The notes under the pieces were generated by a model. It made no database searches. It was not told where the DNA came from and saw only the letters and a list, made by a program, of their open reading frames with translations. From Porticoccus sp963925605 (lineage in GTDB: Bacteria; Pseudomonadota; Gammaproteobacteria; Pseudomonadales; Porticoccaceae), in NCBI GenBank assembly GCA_963925605.1, contig CAWURY010000009.1:1-58105 (forward strand): DNA of 58,105 nucleotides, written 5' to 3'. Made by a program: the position numbers and the translations under genes. Of the stretch, positions 23,913 to 32,340 are shown piece by piece; position 1 is the first letter of the stretch, and each line of letters starts with the position of its first letter.

Positions 23913-24479
23913 TTGACTGAAGTGAACCTAAATTATACTGCTTCTGGCTCCTCGAGCCCATCAGATCTTATGGTAGTGGGGCGAATTACCACTGTTCATG
24001 GTATTAAGGGATGGGTAAAAATTCACCCATATACTGATGAACCAGAAAGTATTTTTGATTATAAACCTTGGTGGCTACAAACAGATCAGGGTTGGAAAAA
24101 GATTCAAGTTGCCCAGTACAAGGTGGCGAGCCAAGATTTGATTGTTCAAATATTAGATTTTGATGATAGAGATATTGCTCGACAGGAGCTATGTCAAAGA
24201 AATATTGCAGTAGAGCGATCAGAGTTTCCGGAATTAGACTCAAATGAGTATTACTGGTATCAGCTTGAAGGGCTCAGGGTCATCTCAATTCAAGGCGGAA
24301 TCGACTTAGGTGTTGTGACTGGCCTGATGGAAACCGGAGCAAATGATGTGCTTGAGGTAAAGGGCGATATCGATAGCTTGGATTTTAAAGAGAGATTGAT
24401 CCCTTACACAAAACAAGTTGTTTTAACTGTAAATCTTATCTCGAAAAAGATTGAAGTGAACTGGAATGCTGAATTTTAA
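23913..24479 (+). CDS. rimM: 16S rRNA maturation factor RimM
   Basis: Assists maturation of the 30S head and binds uS19. The N-terminal RimM domain has VVGRITTVHGIKGWVKIHPYTD, and a C-terminal PRC-barrel domain begins around residue 105 (YYWYQLEGLRV, GANDVLEVKG, IPYTKQVV). The start is uncertain: TTG 23913 (188 aa), GTG 23922 or ATG 23970, which lies just before VVGRI. A leader of some 20 residues before the conserved core is common in RimM, so TTG or GTG is likely. It lies 15 bases after rpsP. Confidence 0.93.
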   Translation: MTEVNLNYTASGSSSPSDLMVVGRITTVHGIKGWVKIHPYTDEPESIFDYKPWWLQTDQGWKKIQVAQYKVASQDLIVQILDFDDRDIARQELCQRNIAVERSEFPELDSNEYYWYQLEGLRVISIQGGIDLGVVTGLMETGANDVLEVKGDIDSLDFKERLIPYTKQVVLTVNLISKKIEVNWNAEF

Positions 24480-24530
24480 GAGCACCAAGTAAAACGCTAG
24501 GGTCATCAGAGAAACTACGGAGGCGAGGCA

Positions 24531-25295
24531 ATGAAGGTAGCTTTGGTGACGCTATTTCCGGAAATGTTTGATGCGGTGCTTAATTATGGTGTAAGCGGAC
24601 GCGCTGTTAAGCTTGGTCTTGTTGATGTTGGAATGTTTAACCCTAGAGTACATACTGTTGATCGCCATCAGACCATAGACCATAGACCATATGGCGGCGG
24701 CCCCGGAATGGTTTTGATGATTGAACCATTGCGTCAATCCATCAGAGAAGCACGAGAGTGGATAGGAGATAAAGCTAAGGTTGTTTATTTATCTCCCCAA
24801 GGAAGAGTATTAGACCAAGAGGGTGTAAAGTCATTGATTGTCGAGCAGAATCTTATATTGATTGCTGGACGATACGAGGGTGTAGATGAGAGGCTGATTG
24901 AGCTAGAAGTTGATGAAGAATGGTCTATTGGTGACTATGTTCTTAGCGGTGGAGAGTTGGCTGCTATGGTGATAATGGACACAATAGTGCGTCAGCTTCC
25001 TGGAGTTCTAGGTCATAAGGAGTCTGCACAGCAAGACTCATTTTCAGAGGGTTTATTGGACCATCCTCACTATACAAGACCTGAATGTTACGAAAATTTG
25101 AAAGTTCCAGATGTATTATTGTCAGGAAATCATAAAGATATTAAGCACTGGCGGCTAACAGAGTCACTAAAAAGAACTTGGCAGAGACGGCCAGACTTAC
25201 TGGAAGGTATGAGGCTTAATGCAGAGCAACAAGAAATACTTGATAGCCTAGCTAAACATAGTGTTTCAAAAGAGTCGACTGACGAAAGCAAGTAG
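24531..25295 (+). CDS. trmD: tRNA (guanine-37-N1)-methyltransferase TrmD
   Basis: SPOUT-family enzyme that methylates G37 and so prevents +1 frameshifting at proline codons. It has 254 aa. The N-terminal knot domain has LFPEMFDAVLNYGVSGRA, DHRPYGGGPGMV, LSPQGR, AGRYEGVDERL and the SIGDYVLSGGELAAM knot. The C-terminal part has DDSFSEGLLDHPHYTRPE-type residues with catalytic Asp in QDSFSEGLLDHPHYTRP. A strong GGAGG site precedes the ATG. Confidence 0.97.
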   Translation: MKVALVTLFPEMFDAVLNYGVSGRAVKLGLVDVGMFNPRVHTVDRHQTIDHRPYGGGPGMVLMIEPLRQSIREAREWIGDKAKVVYLSPQGRVLDQEGVKSLIVEQNLILIAGRYEGVDERLIELEVDEEWSIGDYVLSGGELAAMVIMDTIVRQLPGVLGHKESAQQDSFSEGLLDHPHYTRPECYENLKVPDVLLSGNHKDIKHWRLTESLKRTWQRRPDLLEGMRLNAEQQEILDSLAKHSVSKESTDESK

Positions 25296-25371
25296 ATTGT
25301 TTTCCTCTCTGCTCGACGCTACTCAAAAAAAAGGTGAATAGCACCAAATTATAAGAGCTGAGGAGCAAACC

Positions 25372-25728
25372 ATGAGCGGTAAGAATTCAATTATAGCAGC
25401 AATCGAAGCGGAACAGATGGGCAAGGAGCTCCCGCAATTTTCACCTGGCGATACTGTTGTGGTGCAGGTGAAGGTGATCGAAGGTACGCGTGAGCGCCTT
25501 CAGGCTTTTGAAGGTGTTGTGATTGCTAAACGCAATCGTGCCCTAAATTCTGCCTTTACTGTCCGTAAGATATCAAATGGTATTGGTGTAGAGCGTACTT
25601 TTCAGACCTACAGTCCTCAGGTTGAAAGTATAATTGTTTCTCGTCGTGGAGATGTACGGCAAGCTAAGTTATACTACCTACGTGAACTGTCAGGCCGTAA
25701 AGCGCGCATTAAAGAAAAATTAGGCTAA
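25372..25728 (+). CDS. rplS: 50S ribosomal protein bL19
   Basis: Large-subunit protein of 118 aa at the subunit interface. The family segments PGDTVVVQVKVIEG, RERLQAFEGVVIAKRNR and GIGVERTFQTYSP are present. A GAGGAG site precedes the ATG. It is the last gene of the rpsP operon; a terminator follows 40 bases downstream. Confidence 0.97.
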   Translation: MSGKNSIIAAIEAEQMGKELPQFSPGDTVVVQVKVIEGTRERLQAFEGVVIAKRNRALNSAFTVRKISNGIGVERTFQTYSPQVESIIVSRRGDVRQAKLYYLRELSGRKARIKEKLG

Positions 25729-25767
25729 ATATAAACTAGTTCTTATGAATAAGACTAACTTAAAAAG

Positions 25768-25795
25768 AAAGGTGCTATTTGTTAGTGCCTTTTTT
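25768..25795 (+). terminator. Rho-independent terminator after rplS
   Basis: A 10-bp stem with two G-U pairs (AAAGGTGCTA 25768-25777 with TAGTGCCTTT 25783-25792), a TTTGT loop and a T-run to 25795. It ends the rpsP-rimM-trmD-rplS operon. Confidence 0.85.
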
Positions 25796-25908
25796 GTTGA
25801 ATAAAATTATTGAGATATAAATTTGACGGGAGTAGCCTCTTGAACGCTATAGGCTGTAATATGTACTATTGCATTGAGTGCTGAAACTTCCGATATCTAG
25901 AATCAAAT

Positions 25909-26811
25909 ATGACTATTAGTAATGCCAACCAGCTCCTTATCGACAACTACCTTGACTCCGTATGGATGGAGAAAGGGTTAAGTCGAAATAGTCTGGAATC
26001 TTATGGTCGGGATTTGAGAAGTTTTGCTAAATGGCTGGATCCCCAGGGCATTAAACTGTCAGCAGTTGTGCGCCACAATTTACAAATATTTCTATCTCAC
26101 CGCTTTGAACAAGGCTTATCTGCAAGAACCACAGCAAGACAATTGTCATGTTTGCGCGGATTTTATCGCCACTTCTTGCGAGAAAAAAAGATACAAGTAG
26201 ATCCTACAGTGTTAGTAGATAATCCAAAATTAGGGCGTCCGCTCCCTAAGAGCTTGTCTGAAGATGATGTTGAGAGATTGCTGGCCACTCCAAGTATTGA
26301 AGATATTTTGGGGTTGCGCGACAGAGCGATGCTAGAATTTCTTTATGCTTCTGGATTGAGAGTAACAGAGCTAATAAGCTTAAAATTACATGAGGTAAAT
26401 TTACGTCAAGGGGTTGTCAGGGTGTTCGGTAAAGGTGGCAAGGAGCGACTTGTGCCCTTGGGGGAAGAAGCGATGAGCTGGCTGGATAAGTACCTTAAGT
26501 GTTCAAGACCTATGTTATTAAATCAGATTCAAAGTGATGTTCTATTTGTTAGCTCTAGAGCCCAACAGATGACACGACAAACTTTTTGGCATCGATTGAA
26601 GCGCCATGCTAAAGATGCAGGAATAGAAAAGTCCATTTCACCGCATACGCTCCGCCATGCTTTTGCAACCCATCTACTGAACCATGGCGCTGATCTCAGA
26701 GTGGTTCAGTTACTGCTGGGTCATAGCGATCTTTCAACTACTCAAATCTATACCCATGTAGCCAACAGCCGCATGAAAGCATTGCATGCCGAGCATCACC
26801 CTAGGGGTTAG
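25909..26811 (+). CDS. xerD: Site-specific tyrosine recombinase XerD
   Basis: With XerC it resolves chromosome dimers at dif. It has 300 aa with an N-terminal SAM-like domain (about 1-105) and a C-terminal catalytic domain. Catalytic residues are visible: Arg in ASGLRVTELI, Lys in GKGGKERLVP, His and Arg in SPHTLRHAFATHLL, His in LLGHSDLSTTQIYTHV and the nucleophile Tyr in the same segment. The XerD rather than XerC assignment rests on its position directly before dsbC and hom, the usual xerD locus. It starts at ATG 25909. Confidence 0.94.
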   Translation: MTISNANQLLIDNYLDSVWMEKGLSRNSLESYGRDLRSFAKWLDPQGIKLSAVVRHNLQIFLSHRFEQGLSARTTARQLSCLRGFYRHFLREKKIQVDPTVLVDNPKLGRPLPKSLSEDDVERLLATPSIEDILGLRDRAMLEFLYASGLRVTELISLKLHEVNLRQGVVRVFGKGGKERLVPLGEEAMSWLDKYLKCSRPMLLNQIQSDVLFVSSRAQQMTRQTFWHRLKRHAKDAGIEKSISPHTLRHAFATHLLNHGADLRVVQLLLGHSDLSTTQIYTHVANSRMKALHAEHHPRG

Positions 26812-26833
26812 ACTGCACAAAAAATAAATATTT

Positions 26834-27607
26834 ATGGCTAAGAAAAATATGAATTTATTAATATTAAGATCTTATATTTTGGCGGCATTTTCCCTACTGT
26901 ATGCTGCTGTACCAGTGGCTGCCGAAGGTGTTTCTTCAGAGATTGCTAAAAAAATTACAGACACACTTAAAGCCTCTCGACCAGATTTAAAATTTGGGAA
27001 GGTAGAAAAGACAAAAATTCAAGGCCTTTATTTGATTAGGGTTAACGCTACGCAGTCTCTTTATGTTGGAGAAACAGGGGAGTATGCAGTAGCGGGAGAT
27101 ATGTATCATGTGAAACCAGGCCAGTTTGCACCTGTTGTGCCTCGTCATATTATAGAGATGCGTAAAAATAAAATAGACGCTATTGCCTTGGATGATGTGA
27201 TCGCATTCCCTTCATTAACAGGCAAAACTAAAGCAATTATTTATGTTTTCACTGATGTAGATTGTCATTTTTGTCAAAAATTTCACAACGAAACCTTACC
27301 TGACCTTTCTATGCGAGGTGTAGAGGTAAGATATCTGGCCTACCCAAGAGCAGGTATTGGTTCTGACTCATATCAGAAAATGACGTCTGCTTGGTGTGCT
27401 AGTGATAAAAAAACAGCATTATCGGCTTTAAAAAATGGTGAAACTATTTCAGAGAATGATTGCAACGAAAATCCTATTACTGATCAATATGATCTTGGTC
27501 AAGAAATAGGTATTACAGGCACGCCTGCGATATTGCTGGGGGATGGAACGTTATTGATGGGCTATCGTTCGGCTAAAGATCTATTATCAATCATTGGGGT
27601 TGAGTAA
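26834..27607 (+). CDS. dsbC: Thiol:disulfide interchange protein DsbC
   Basis: Periplasmic homodimeric disulfide isomerase. It has 257 aa with a signal peptide ending around VPVAAEG (residue 31). An N-terminal dimerisation domain follows (about 32-95), then a thioredoxin-like domain with active site DCHFCQKFH. A second cysteine pair (AWCASDKK and ENDCNENP) corresponds to the structural disulfide of E. coli DsbC. The cis-proline loop is GITGTPAILLGDG. It lies 22 bases after xerD. Confidence 0.95.
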   Translation: MAKKNMNLLILRSYILAAFSLLYAAVPVAAEGVSSEIAKKITDTLKASRPDLKFGKVEKTKIQGLYLIRVNATQSLYVGETGEYAVAGDMYHVKPGQFAPVVPRHIIEMRKNKIDAIALDDVIAFPSLTGKTKAIIYVFTDVDCHFCQKFHNETLPDLSMRGVEVRYLAYPRAGIGSDSYQKMTSAWCASDKKTALSALKNGETISENDCNENPITDQYDLGQEIGITGTPAILLGDGTLLMGYRSAKDLLSIIGVE

Positions 27608-27817
27608 CCCAAGGGGTTACCAGTCTAGTGGTTTGTGTTTAAACTTTGCCGCTATCATTGACAGTTACATTGTCGACTATTATGGTTGCAAACTTCTTGT
27701 TGGGCGCACGCCTCTAATTTTCCATATAGAAGTTAAAGCGTTACATTAAATTTATGCCTGTGATAATTATTTTTTATTTCAGGCGCAAAAACTAATTTTT
27801 AAGTCAGGGCGAATACA

Positions 27818-29122
27818 TTGAATTCTGTAAATATCGGTATTTGTGGTTTAGGCACTGTGGGAAGCGGCACAGTCAATGTGCTAAGTCGAAATCTTAAAGA
27901 GATTAACGCTCGAGTGGGTTGTGAAATTGTTGTATATCAGGTCGGAGCTAGGCGTGATAACGTGGATTGCGATCTAACAGGAATAAGAATATCTCGAGAT
28001 ATATTCTCCGTGGCAGACAACCCCGATGTTGATATTCTGGTGGAGCTTATTGGTGGAACCACAGTTGCCAAGGATTTGGTGCTAAGAGCTATTGCTAACG
28101 GGAAGCATGTTGTTACTGCTAACAAGGCGTTAATCGCTGAGTTTGGTAATGAAATTTTTGCAGCTGCTGCAGAAAAAGGAGTTACCGTTGCATTCGAAGC
28201 CGCAGTAGCTGGAGGCATTCCGATCGTGAAGGCTATTCGAGAGGGATTGATTGCTAATAACATTGAATGGATTGCAGGAATAATCAATGGAACCTCTAAC
28301 TTTATATTGACCGAAATTAGAGACAAAAATCGTGAGTTTATGGATGTTTTACAAGAAGCTCAAAAACTTGGTTATGCTGAAGCTGATCCGACCTTTGATG
28401 TCGAAGGTATTGATGCAGCACATAAGCTGGCTATCTTGGCTTCCTTGGCATTCGGGTGTCCTTTACAGTTTGATAAAATTTTTACTGAGGGGATTGCCAA
28501 AATCGAACCCCAAGACGTTATGTATGCCGAACAGCTTGGATATCGAATTAAACACTTAGGTATTGCCAGAAAAAGAAACGACGCAATCGAATTACGTGTC
28601 CATCCAGTCTTAATACCCGAGAAGCGCTTAATAGCCAATGTTGATGGGGTTATGAATGCAGTACTAGTTAAGGGTGATGCAGCTGGACCTACCATGTATT
28701 ATGGCTCTGGAGCGGGCGCGGAGGCAACTGCTTCTGCAGTAATTGCTGATGTTTGTGATATTGCTCGAACATTCGGCGCTGGGTCAGAGCAACGTGTGCC
28801 GCATTACGGCTTTCAGTCTGACCAGCTGAAGGAAATCAGTGTATTGCCTATCGGTGAGGTAGAAACTGCCAGCTATATGAGAATTACCGCCCTAGATGTT
28901 CCGGGCGTATTAGCTCAAATTACTAAAGCTTTAAGTGAAGAAGATATAAGTATTGAGGCTGTTATTCAAAAAGAGCCTGCAGTAGATAAAGACCATGCTC
29001 AGCTAATTCTTCTGACTAATAGTACTCTGGAGAAATATCTAGATAAGGCCGTGGAAACAATTCAAGCTCTAGGTGTTATCTCGGGTGATGTCGTTAGGAT
29101 AAGGGTTGAGTCATTGAACTGA
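27818..29122 (+). CDS. hom: Homoserine dehydrogenase
   Basis: Reduces aspartate semialdehyde to homoserine for threonine and methionine synthesis. It is a monofunctional enzyme of 434 aa. The NAD(P)-binding GICGLGTVGSGTVNVL begins at residue 6, TANKALIAEFG follows near 105, and the catalytic GIINGTSNFILTEI and AEADPTFDVEGIDAAHKLAIL lie in the middle. A C-terminal ACT domain begins near residue 355 (MRITALDVPGVLAQIT). The start is TTG 27818; no ATG lies nearby in frame. The preceding 210 bases contain no gene or clear riboswitch. thrC follows. Confidence 0.95.
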   Translation: MNSVNIGICGLGTVGSGTVNVLSRNLKEINARVGCEIVVYQVGARRDNVDCDLTGIRISRDIFSVADNPDVDILVELIGGTTVAKDLVLRAIANGKHVVTANKALIAEFGNEIFAAAAEKGVTVAFEAAVAGGIPIVKAIREGLIANNIEWIAGIINGTSNFILTEIRDKNREFMDVLQEAQKLGYAEADPTFDVEGIDAAHKLAILASLAFGCPLQFDKIFTEGIAKIEPQDVMYAEQLGYRIKHLGIARKRNDAIELRVHPVLIPEKRLIANVDGVMNAVLVKGDAAGPTMYYGSGAGAEATASAVIADVCDIARTFGAGSEQRVPHYGFQSDQLKEISVLPIGEVETASYMRITALDVPGVLAQITKALSEEDISIEAVIQKEPAVDKDHAQLILLTNSTLEKYLDKAVETIQALGVISGDVVRIRVESLN

Positions 29123-29194
29123 ATGTCTGTCAAGCACCCGGCAAGCAACGAAATTAAATATAGCAAGCGAACAGCAGTCAGGTAGGTGGTTATT

Positions 29195-30592
29195 TTGAGA
29201 TATATCAGTACACGTGGACAATCTCCCGCATTGTCGTTTGAGGGTGCAATGTTGGCTGGCCTTGCAAGTGATGGTGGTTTGTATGTGCCAGAAAAAATCC
29301 CTCAATTCTCTAAAAAAGAAATTGCTTCATGGGCATCTTTATCTTACCAGGAATTGGCCTTCAAGGTGATGTCACCGTTTGTCGATGGAGAAGTCCCAAG
29401 CGATGACTTAAGAGAGTTGATTTATAAAACTTATAGCACCTTTCGTCATGATGCTATCGCTCCTCTCGTGCAGACTGCCCATAACGAATTTATTCTTGAG
29501 TTGTTCCATGGCCCTACTCTAGCGTTTAAAGACTTTGCTTTGCAGTTTCTTGGTAATTTGCTTGACTATGTTTTGAAAAAAAAGGATCAACGTGTAGTTA
29601 TCATGGGCGCGACTTCTGGTGACACTGGTTCAGCAGCAATTGAAGGGTGTCGTCATAGTGATAATGTAGATATTTTTATTCTGCATCCTCACAATAGGGT
29701 TTCTGAAGTACAACGCAGACAAATGACGACAGTCCTTCAGGATAATGTCTTCAATATAGCTCTAGAAGGAAACTTTGACGATTGCCAGAATATGGTAAAG
29801 AGTAGCTTCGGAAATCAGGCATTTCTGCCTCCTGACCGCCAGCTTGTAGCAGTTAATTCGATTAACTGGGTAAGGATTATGGCCCAGATTGTGTATTATT
29901 TTTATGCAGGCCTGGCATTAGATGCCCCTCATCGCCCTGTGTCATTTTCAGTTCCAACTGGAAATTTTGGGGATATATTTGCAGGCTATTTGGCAAAAAA
30001 AATGGGCCTACCGATAGATAAGTTAGTTATTGCTACAAATGCTAATGATATTTTGCACCGATGTATTAGTAATAATAATCATAGCCTTAAAACTTTGGTG
30101 CACAGCCTTTCACCATCTATGGATATTATGGTGTCTAGTAATTTTGAACGCATGCTATTTGATCTTTATGATCAAGATGGCGAGACCATCAATAATTTAA
30201 TGTTGACGTTTAAAACAACTGGAAAATTAACCTTAAGCGATCCGGCATTAGTCAAAGCTCGAGCAGTATTTACGAGCTATCGGCTAGATGATAAAGCTAT
30301 AACTCAGGTGATGGCTGATTTCTGGGAAGCCACTGGGTACCTTTTGGACCCCCATACCGCTATTGGTGTTGAGGCAGCACGTAAAACACTTCGTCGACAA
30401 GATGTCCCTGTAGTTTGTCTTTCTACAGCTCATCCTGCAAAATTTCCTGAATCGATACGTAAAGCAGGGTTCCCTAGTAACCCTGAGCTGCCTCGATATA
30501 TGGCAGATTTATTTGACAGGCAAGAAGATTATTCTGTGCAGCCTAATAGCATAGAAGTAGTACAACAATTCATTGCTGATAATATCCGTTGA
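29195..30592 (+). CDS. thrC: Threonine synthase
   Basis: PLP enzyme that converts O-phosphohomoserine to threonine. It has 465 aa, with the PLP lysine in GPTLAFKDFALQF and the phosphate-binding GATSGDTGSAAIEG. I chose TTG 29195: it gives the typical start MRYISTRGQSP and has GGTAGGTGG 5 bases upstream, whereas GTG 29186 overlaps that site. It follows hom by 72 bases in the standard hom-thrC order. Confidence 0.96.
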   Translation: MRYISTRGQSPALSFEGAMLAGLASDGGLYVPEKIPQFSKKEIASWASLSYQELAFKVMSPFVDGEVPSDDLRELIYKTYSTFRHDAIAPLVQTAHNEFILELFHGPTLAFKDFALQFLGNLLDYVLKKKDQRVVIMGATSGDTGSAAIEGCRHSDNVDIFILHPHNRVSEVQRRQMTTVLQDNVFNIALEGNFDDCQNMVKSSFGNQAFLPPDRQLVAVNSINWVRIMAQIVYYFYAGLALDAPHRPVSFSVPTGNFGDIFAGYLAKKMGLPIDKLVIATNANDILHRCISNNNHSLKTLVHSLSPSMDIMVSSNFERMLFDLYDQDGETINNLMLTFKTTGKLTLSDPALVKARAVFTSYRLDDKAITQVMADFWEATGYLLDPHTAIGVEAARKTLRRQDVPVVCLSTAHPAKFPESIRKAGFPSNPELPRYMADLFDRQEDYSVQPNSIEVVQQFIADNIR

Positions 30593-30652
30593 TTATTGAA
30601 GGCGGTTATTTTTCCTTTGCGAATATGCCTTCAAGTAAGATGGGGTTTTGTT

Positions 30653-31489
30653 TTGCTGAGTTATAGACACTCATACCATGCTGGAAATTTTGCCGATGTG
30701 CTGAAACATATTGTTCTTGTTGAAATATTTGATTATCTGACTAAAAAAGATAAATCTTTTGATTACATGGACACGCATGCAGGAGCTGGCTTATTTAACC
30801 TAAAATCCAATCATGCGGCAAAGCTAGAGGAACACACTCAGGGAATTGATCGGCTTCATAGGAAGGATTGGCCAGAACTTTCTAAATATTTTGAAGTCAT
30901 TGATGCTTACAATAATTTCCCATCGACGACTTTTTATCCGGGGTCGCCATTGATTGCTAAATATTTTTTAAGGCCACAAGATAAGGCTTGGTTTTATGAG
31001 CTTCATCCAAAGGATTTTCAGCTATTGGGGGCTAATGTAGCGCATGATCGTCGGATAAAAATATATGATCAAGATGGTTTTTCGGGACTGCTAGCTTTAC
31101 TTCCACCTATTTCGCGCAGAGGGTTTATTTTTATTGATCCTTCATATGAAGTTAAAGTTGACTATGAGAGAGTTTATGAAATTGTTAGCAAAGCTTATAA
31201 AAAATTTTCAACGGGGATTTATGTAGTTTGGTACCCGGTAGTGAGCAGAGAAAAAATTGATCGACTGGAAAAGAAATTTATTAAAAGTGGAATTAAAAAT
31301 ATTCAGCGCTTTGAGGTTGGGATTGATCAAGATTCTGATGCAAGAGGTATGACCTCTTCTGGCATGTTTGTAATCAATGCACCATGGGGGCTTTTTGTGA
31401 AAATGGGTATGTTGCTACCAAAGCTATCAAAATCATTAGGTGCTGTGAACAGCGCTCTTTTCAGGTGTGATGTGTTGACAACTGAGTAG
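30653..31489 (+). CDS. rlmJ: 23S rRNA (adenine-2030-N6)-methyltransferase RlmJ
   Basis: Methylates A2030 of 23S rRNA. TTG 30653 gives MLSYRHSYHAGNFADVLKH, the family N-terminus, with a GGGG run six bases upstream; the longer frame from 30596 adds 19 unrelated residues. The protein is then 278 aa, near the 280 of E. coli. Motif DTHAGAG lies near residue 41, YPGSP near 86 and the catalytic-type IDPSYEVK near 160. The active-site sequence reads DPSYE where E. coli-type enzymes have DPPYE. It follows thrC. Confidence 0.93.
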   Translation: MLSYRHSYHAGNFADVLKHIVLVEIFDYLTKKDKSFDYMDTHAGAGLFNLKSNHAAKLEEHTQGIDRLHRKDWPELSKYFEVIDAYNNFPSTTFYPGSPLIAKYFLRPQDKAWFYELHPKDFQLLGANVAHDRRIKIYDQDGFSGLLALLPPISRRGFIFIDPSYEVKVDYERVYEIVSKAYKKFSTGIYVVWYPVVSREKIDRLEKKFIKSGIKNIQRFEVGIDQDSDARGMTSSGMFVINAPWGLFVKMGMLLPKLSKSLGAVNSALFRCDVLTTE

Positions 31490-31574
31490 AGGAAATATCT
31501 TTGACTATAACTCATGACTTGTTCTCTTTTGAGAAAGAAAAAGTGCTGGGTGGCTTTCACTCAGGTGAGATTGA

Positions 31575-31919
31575 ATGAACTTAGGTGCATATTTCCAGAT
31601 ATTAAAGAGCTCCCCAGATAAGATATCCTTTGATGACACTATTTCTGTTATCGATATATATTACCGCTTCAAGGAAACTATGTTTTCAAATGGCGAAATT
31701 GTGAATAATAAAGGGGAGAACAACGGCTCTTGTAAGATATTCTCATTCGGCCATCTTAATGGGCTGACTGAAAATCAAGTGCTGCAATGTTTTGGTGATT
31801 TTTATCGAAAAGATGTATTGGAGCATCCCTCCGCAGAAACCCATCAAAATATAAGAAATTTTATGCAATATGGGTGGATAGGCGTTAAATTTGAAGCTGA
31901 AGCCTTAATGTTGAAATAG
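31575..31919 (+). CDS. HopJ-family protein
   Basis: A 114-aa cytoplasmic protein with the HopJ family pattern: ISFDDTISVIDIYYRF, FSNGEIVNNKGENNGSCKIFSF, QVLQCFGDFYRKDVL and HQNIRNFMQYGWIGVKFEG-type ending. The family is named after a Pseudomonas type III effector candidate, but it is widespread in non-pathogens, and no secretion system is present here, so an effector role is not implied. Function unknown. AGGTGAG lies 6 bases before the ATG. Confidence 0.8.
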   Translation: MNLGAYFQILKSSPDKISFDDTISVIDIYYRFKETMFSNGEIVNNKGENNGSCKIFSFGHLNGLTENQVLQCFGDFYRKDVLEHPSAETHQNIRNFMQYGWIGVKFEAEALMLK

Positions 31920-31983
31920 GTTAATTGTTAAAAATAGACCCTACATTGCTTTATAAGTTTGAAATTAACAAAAGATAAAAATT

Positions 31984-32250
31984 ATGGACATAAGAAATGA
32001 GGCGCGCAAACATCTTTTAAGTTTCTTGTTGAAAGTATTGGATGACAGTTATACACAGAGCGAATTAGAAAATTTTTCTATTCTGATGTATCAGGATGTC
32101 GATCTTGAAGAAGTAAGGCAGGTGGTTTCTCAAGCGATACAATCGATCCGTAAATTTGGCATATTAAAGAGAAAACCTCTTAGAGAAGAAGATCGAGTTT
32201 GGATTGAGAGGGTGGCTTCTGATCTGAAATCTATCTGTATTTATGAGTAA
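31984..32250 (+). CDS. Unrecognised 88-aa protein upstream of recJ
   Basis: I do not recognise this protein. It is charged, has no signal peptide or membrane segment and looks wholly helical (LLSFLLKVLDD, DLEEVRQVVSQAIQSIRKF, VWIERVASDLKSI). The ribosome-binding site is weak. It lies between the HopJ-family gene and recJ in the same direction, 64 and 90 bases from its neighbours. Coding potential is supported by its uninterrupted frame with a normal protein-like composition and by the good fit between flanking genes. Confidence 0.6.
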   Translation: MDIRNEARKHLLSFLLKVLDDSYTQSELENFSILMYQDVDLEEVRQVVSQAIQSIRKFGILKRKPLREEDRVWIERVASDLKSICIYE

Positions 32251-32340
32251 CCAGCTGCTTGATTGGCTAGGTTTGCCACGAAAAAATATAAATTTTTATA
32301 GTCAATTGAAGTTAGATAGAATGTTTTGTTAGGGGAAGCA

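Noticed and set aside
27604..27620. Hairpin at the end of dsbC (GTAACCC / GGGTTAC)
   Set aside because: A 7-bp stem with a 3-base loop but no T-run, and it overlaps the stop codon; not called as a terminator.
27608..27817. Riboswitch or threonine attenuator before hom
   Set aside because: No leader peptide rich in Thr/Ile codons and no terminator hairpin with a T-run could be found.
31575..31919. Type III effector reading of the HopJ-family gene
   Set aside because: The family is common in non-pathogenic bacteria and no secretion system or chaperone gene is nearby.
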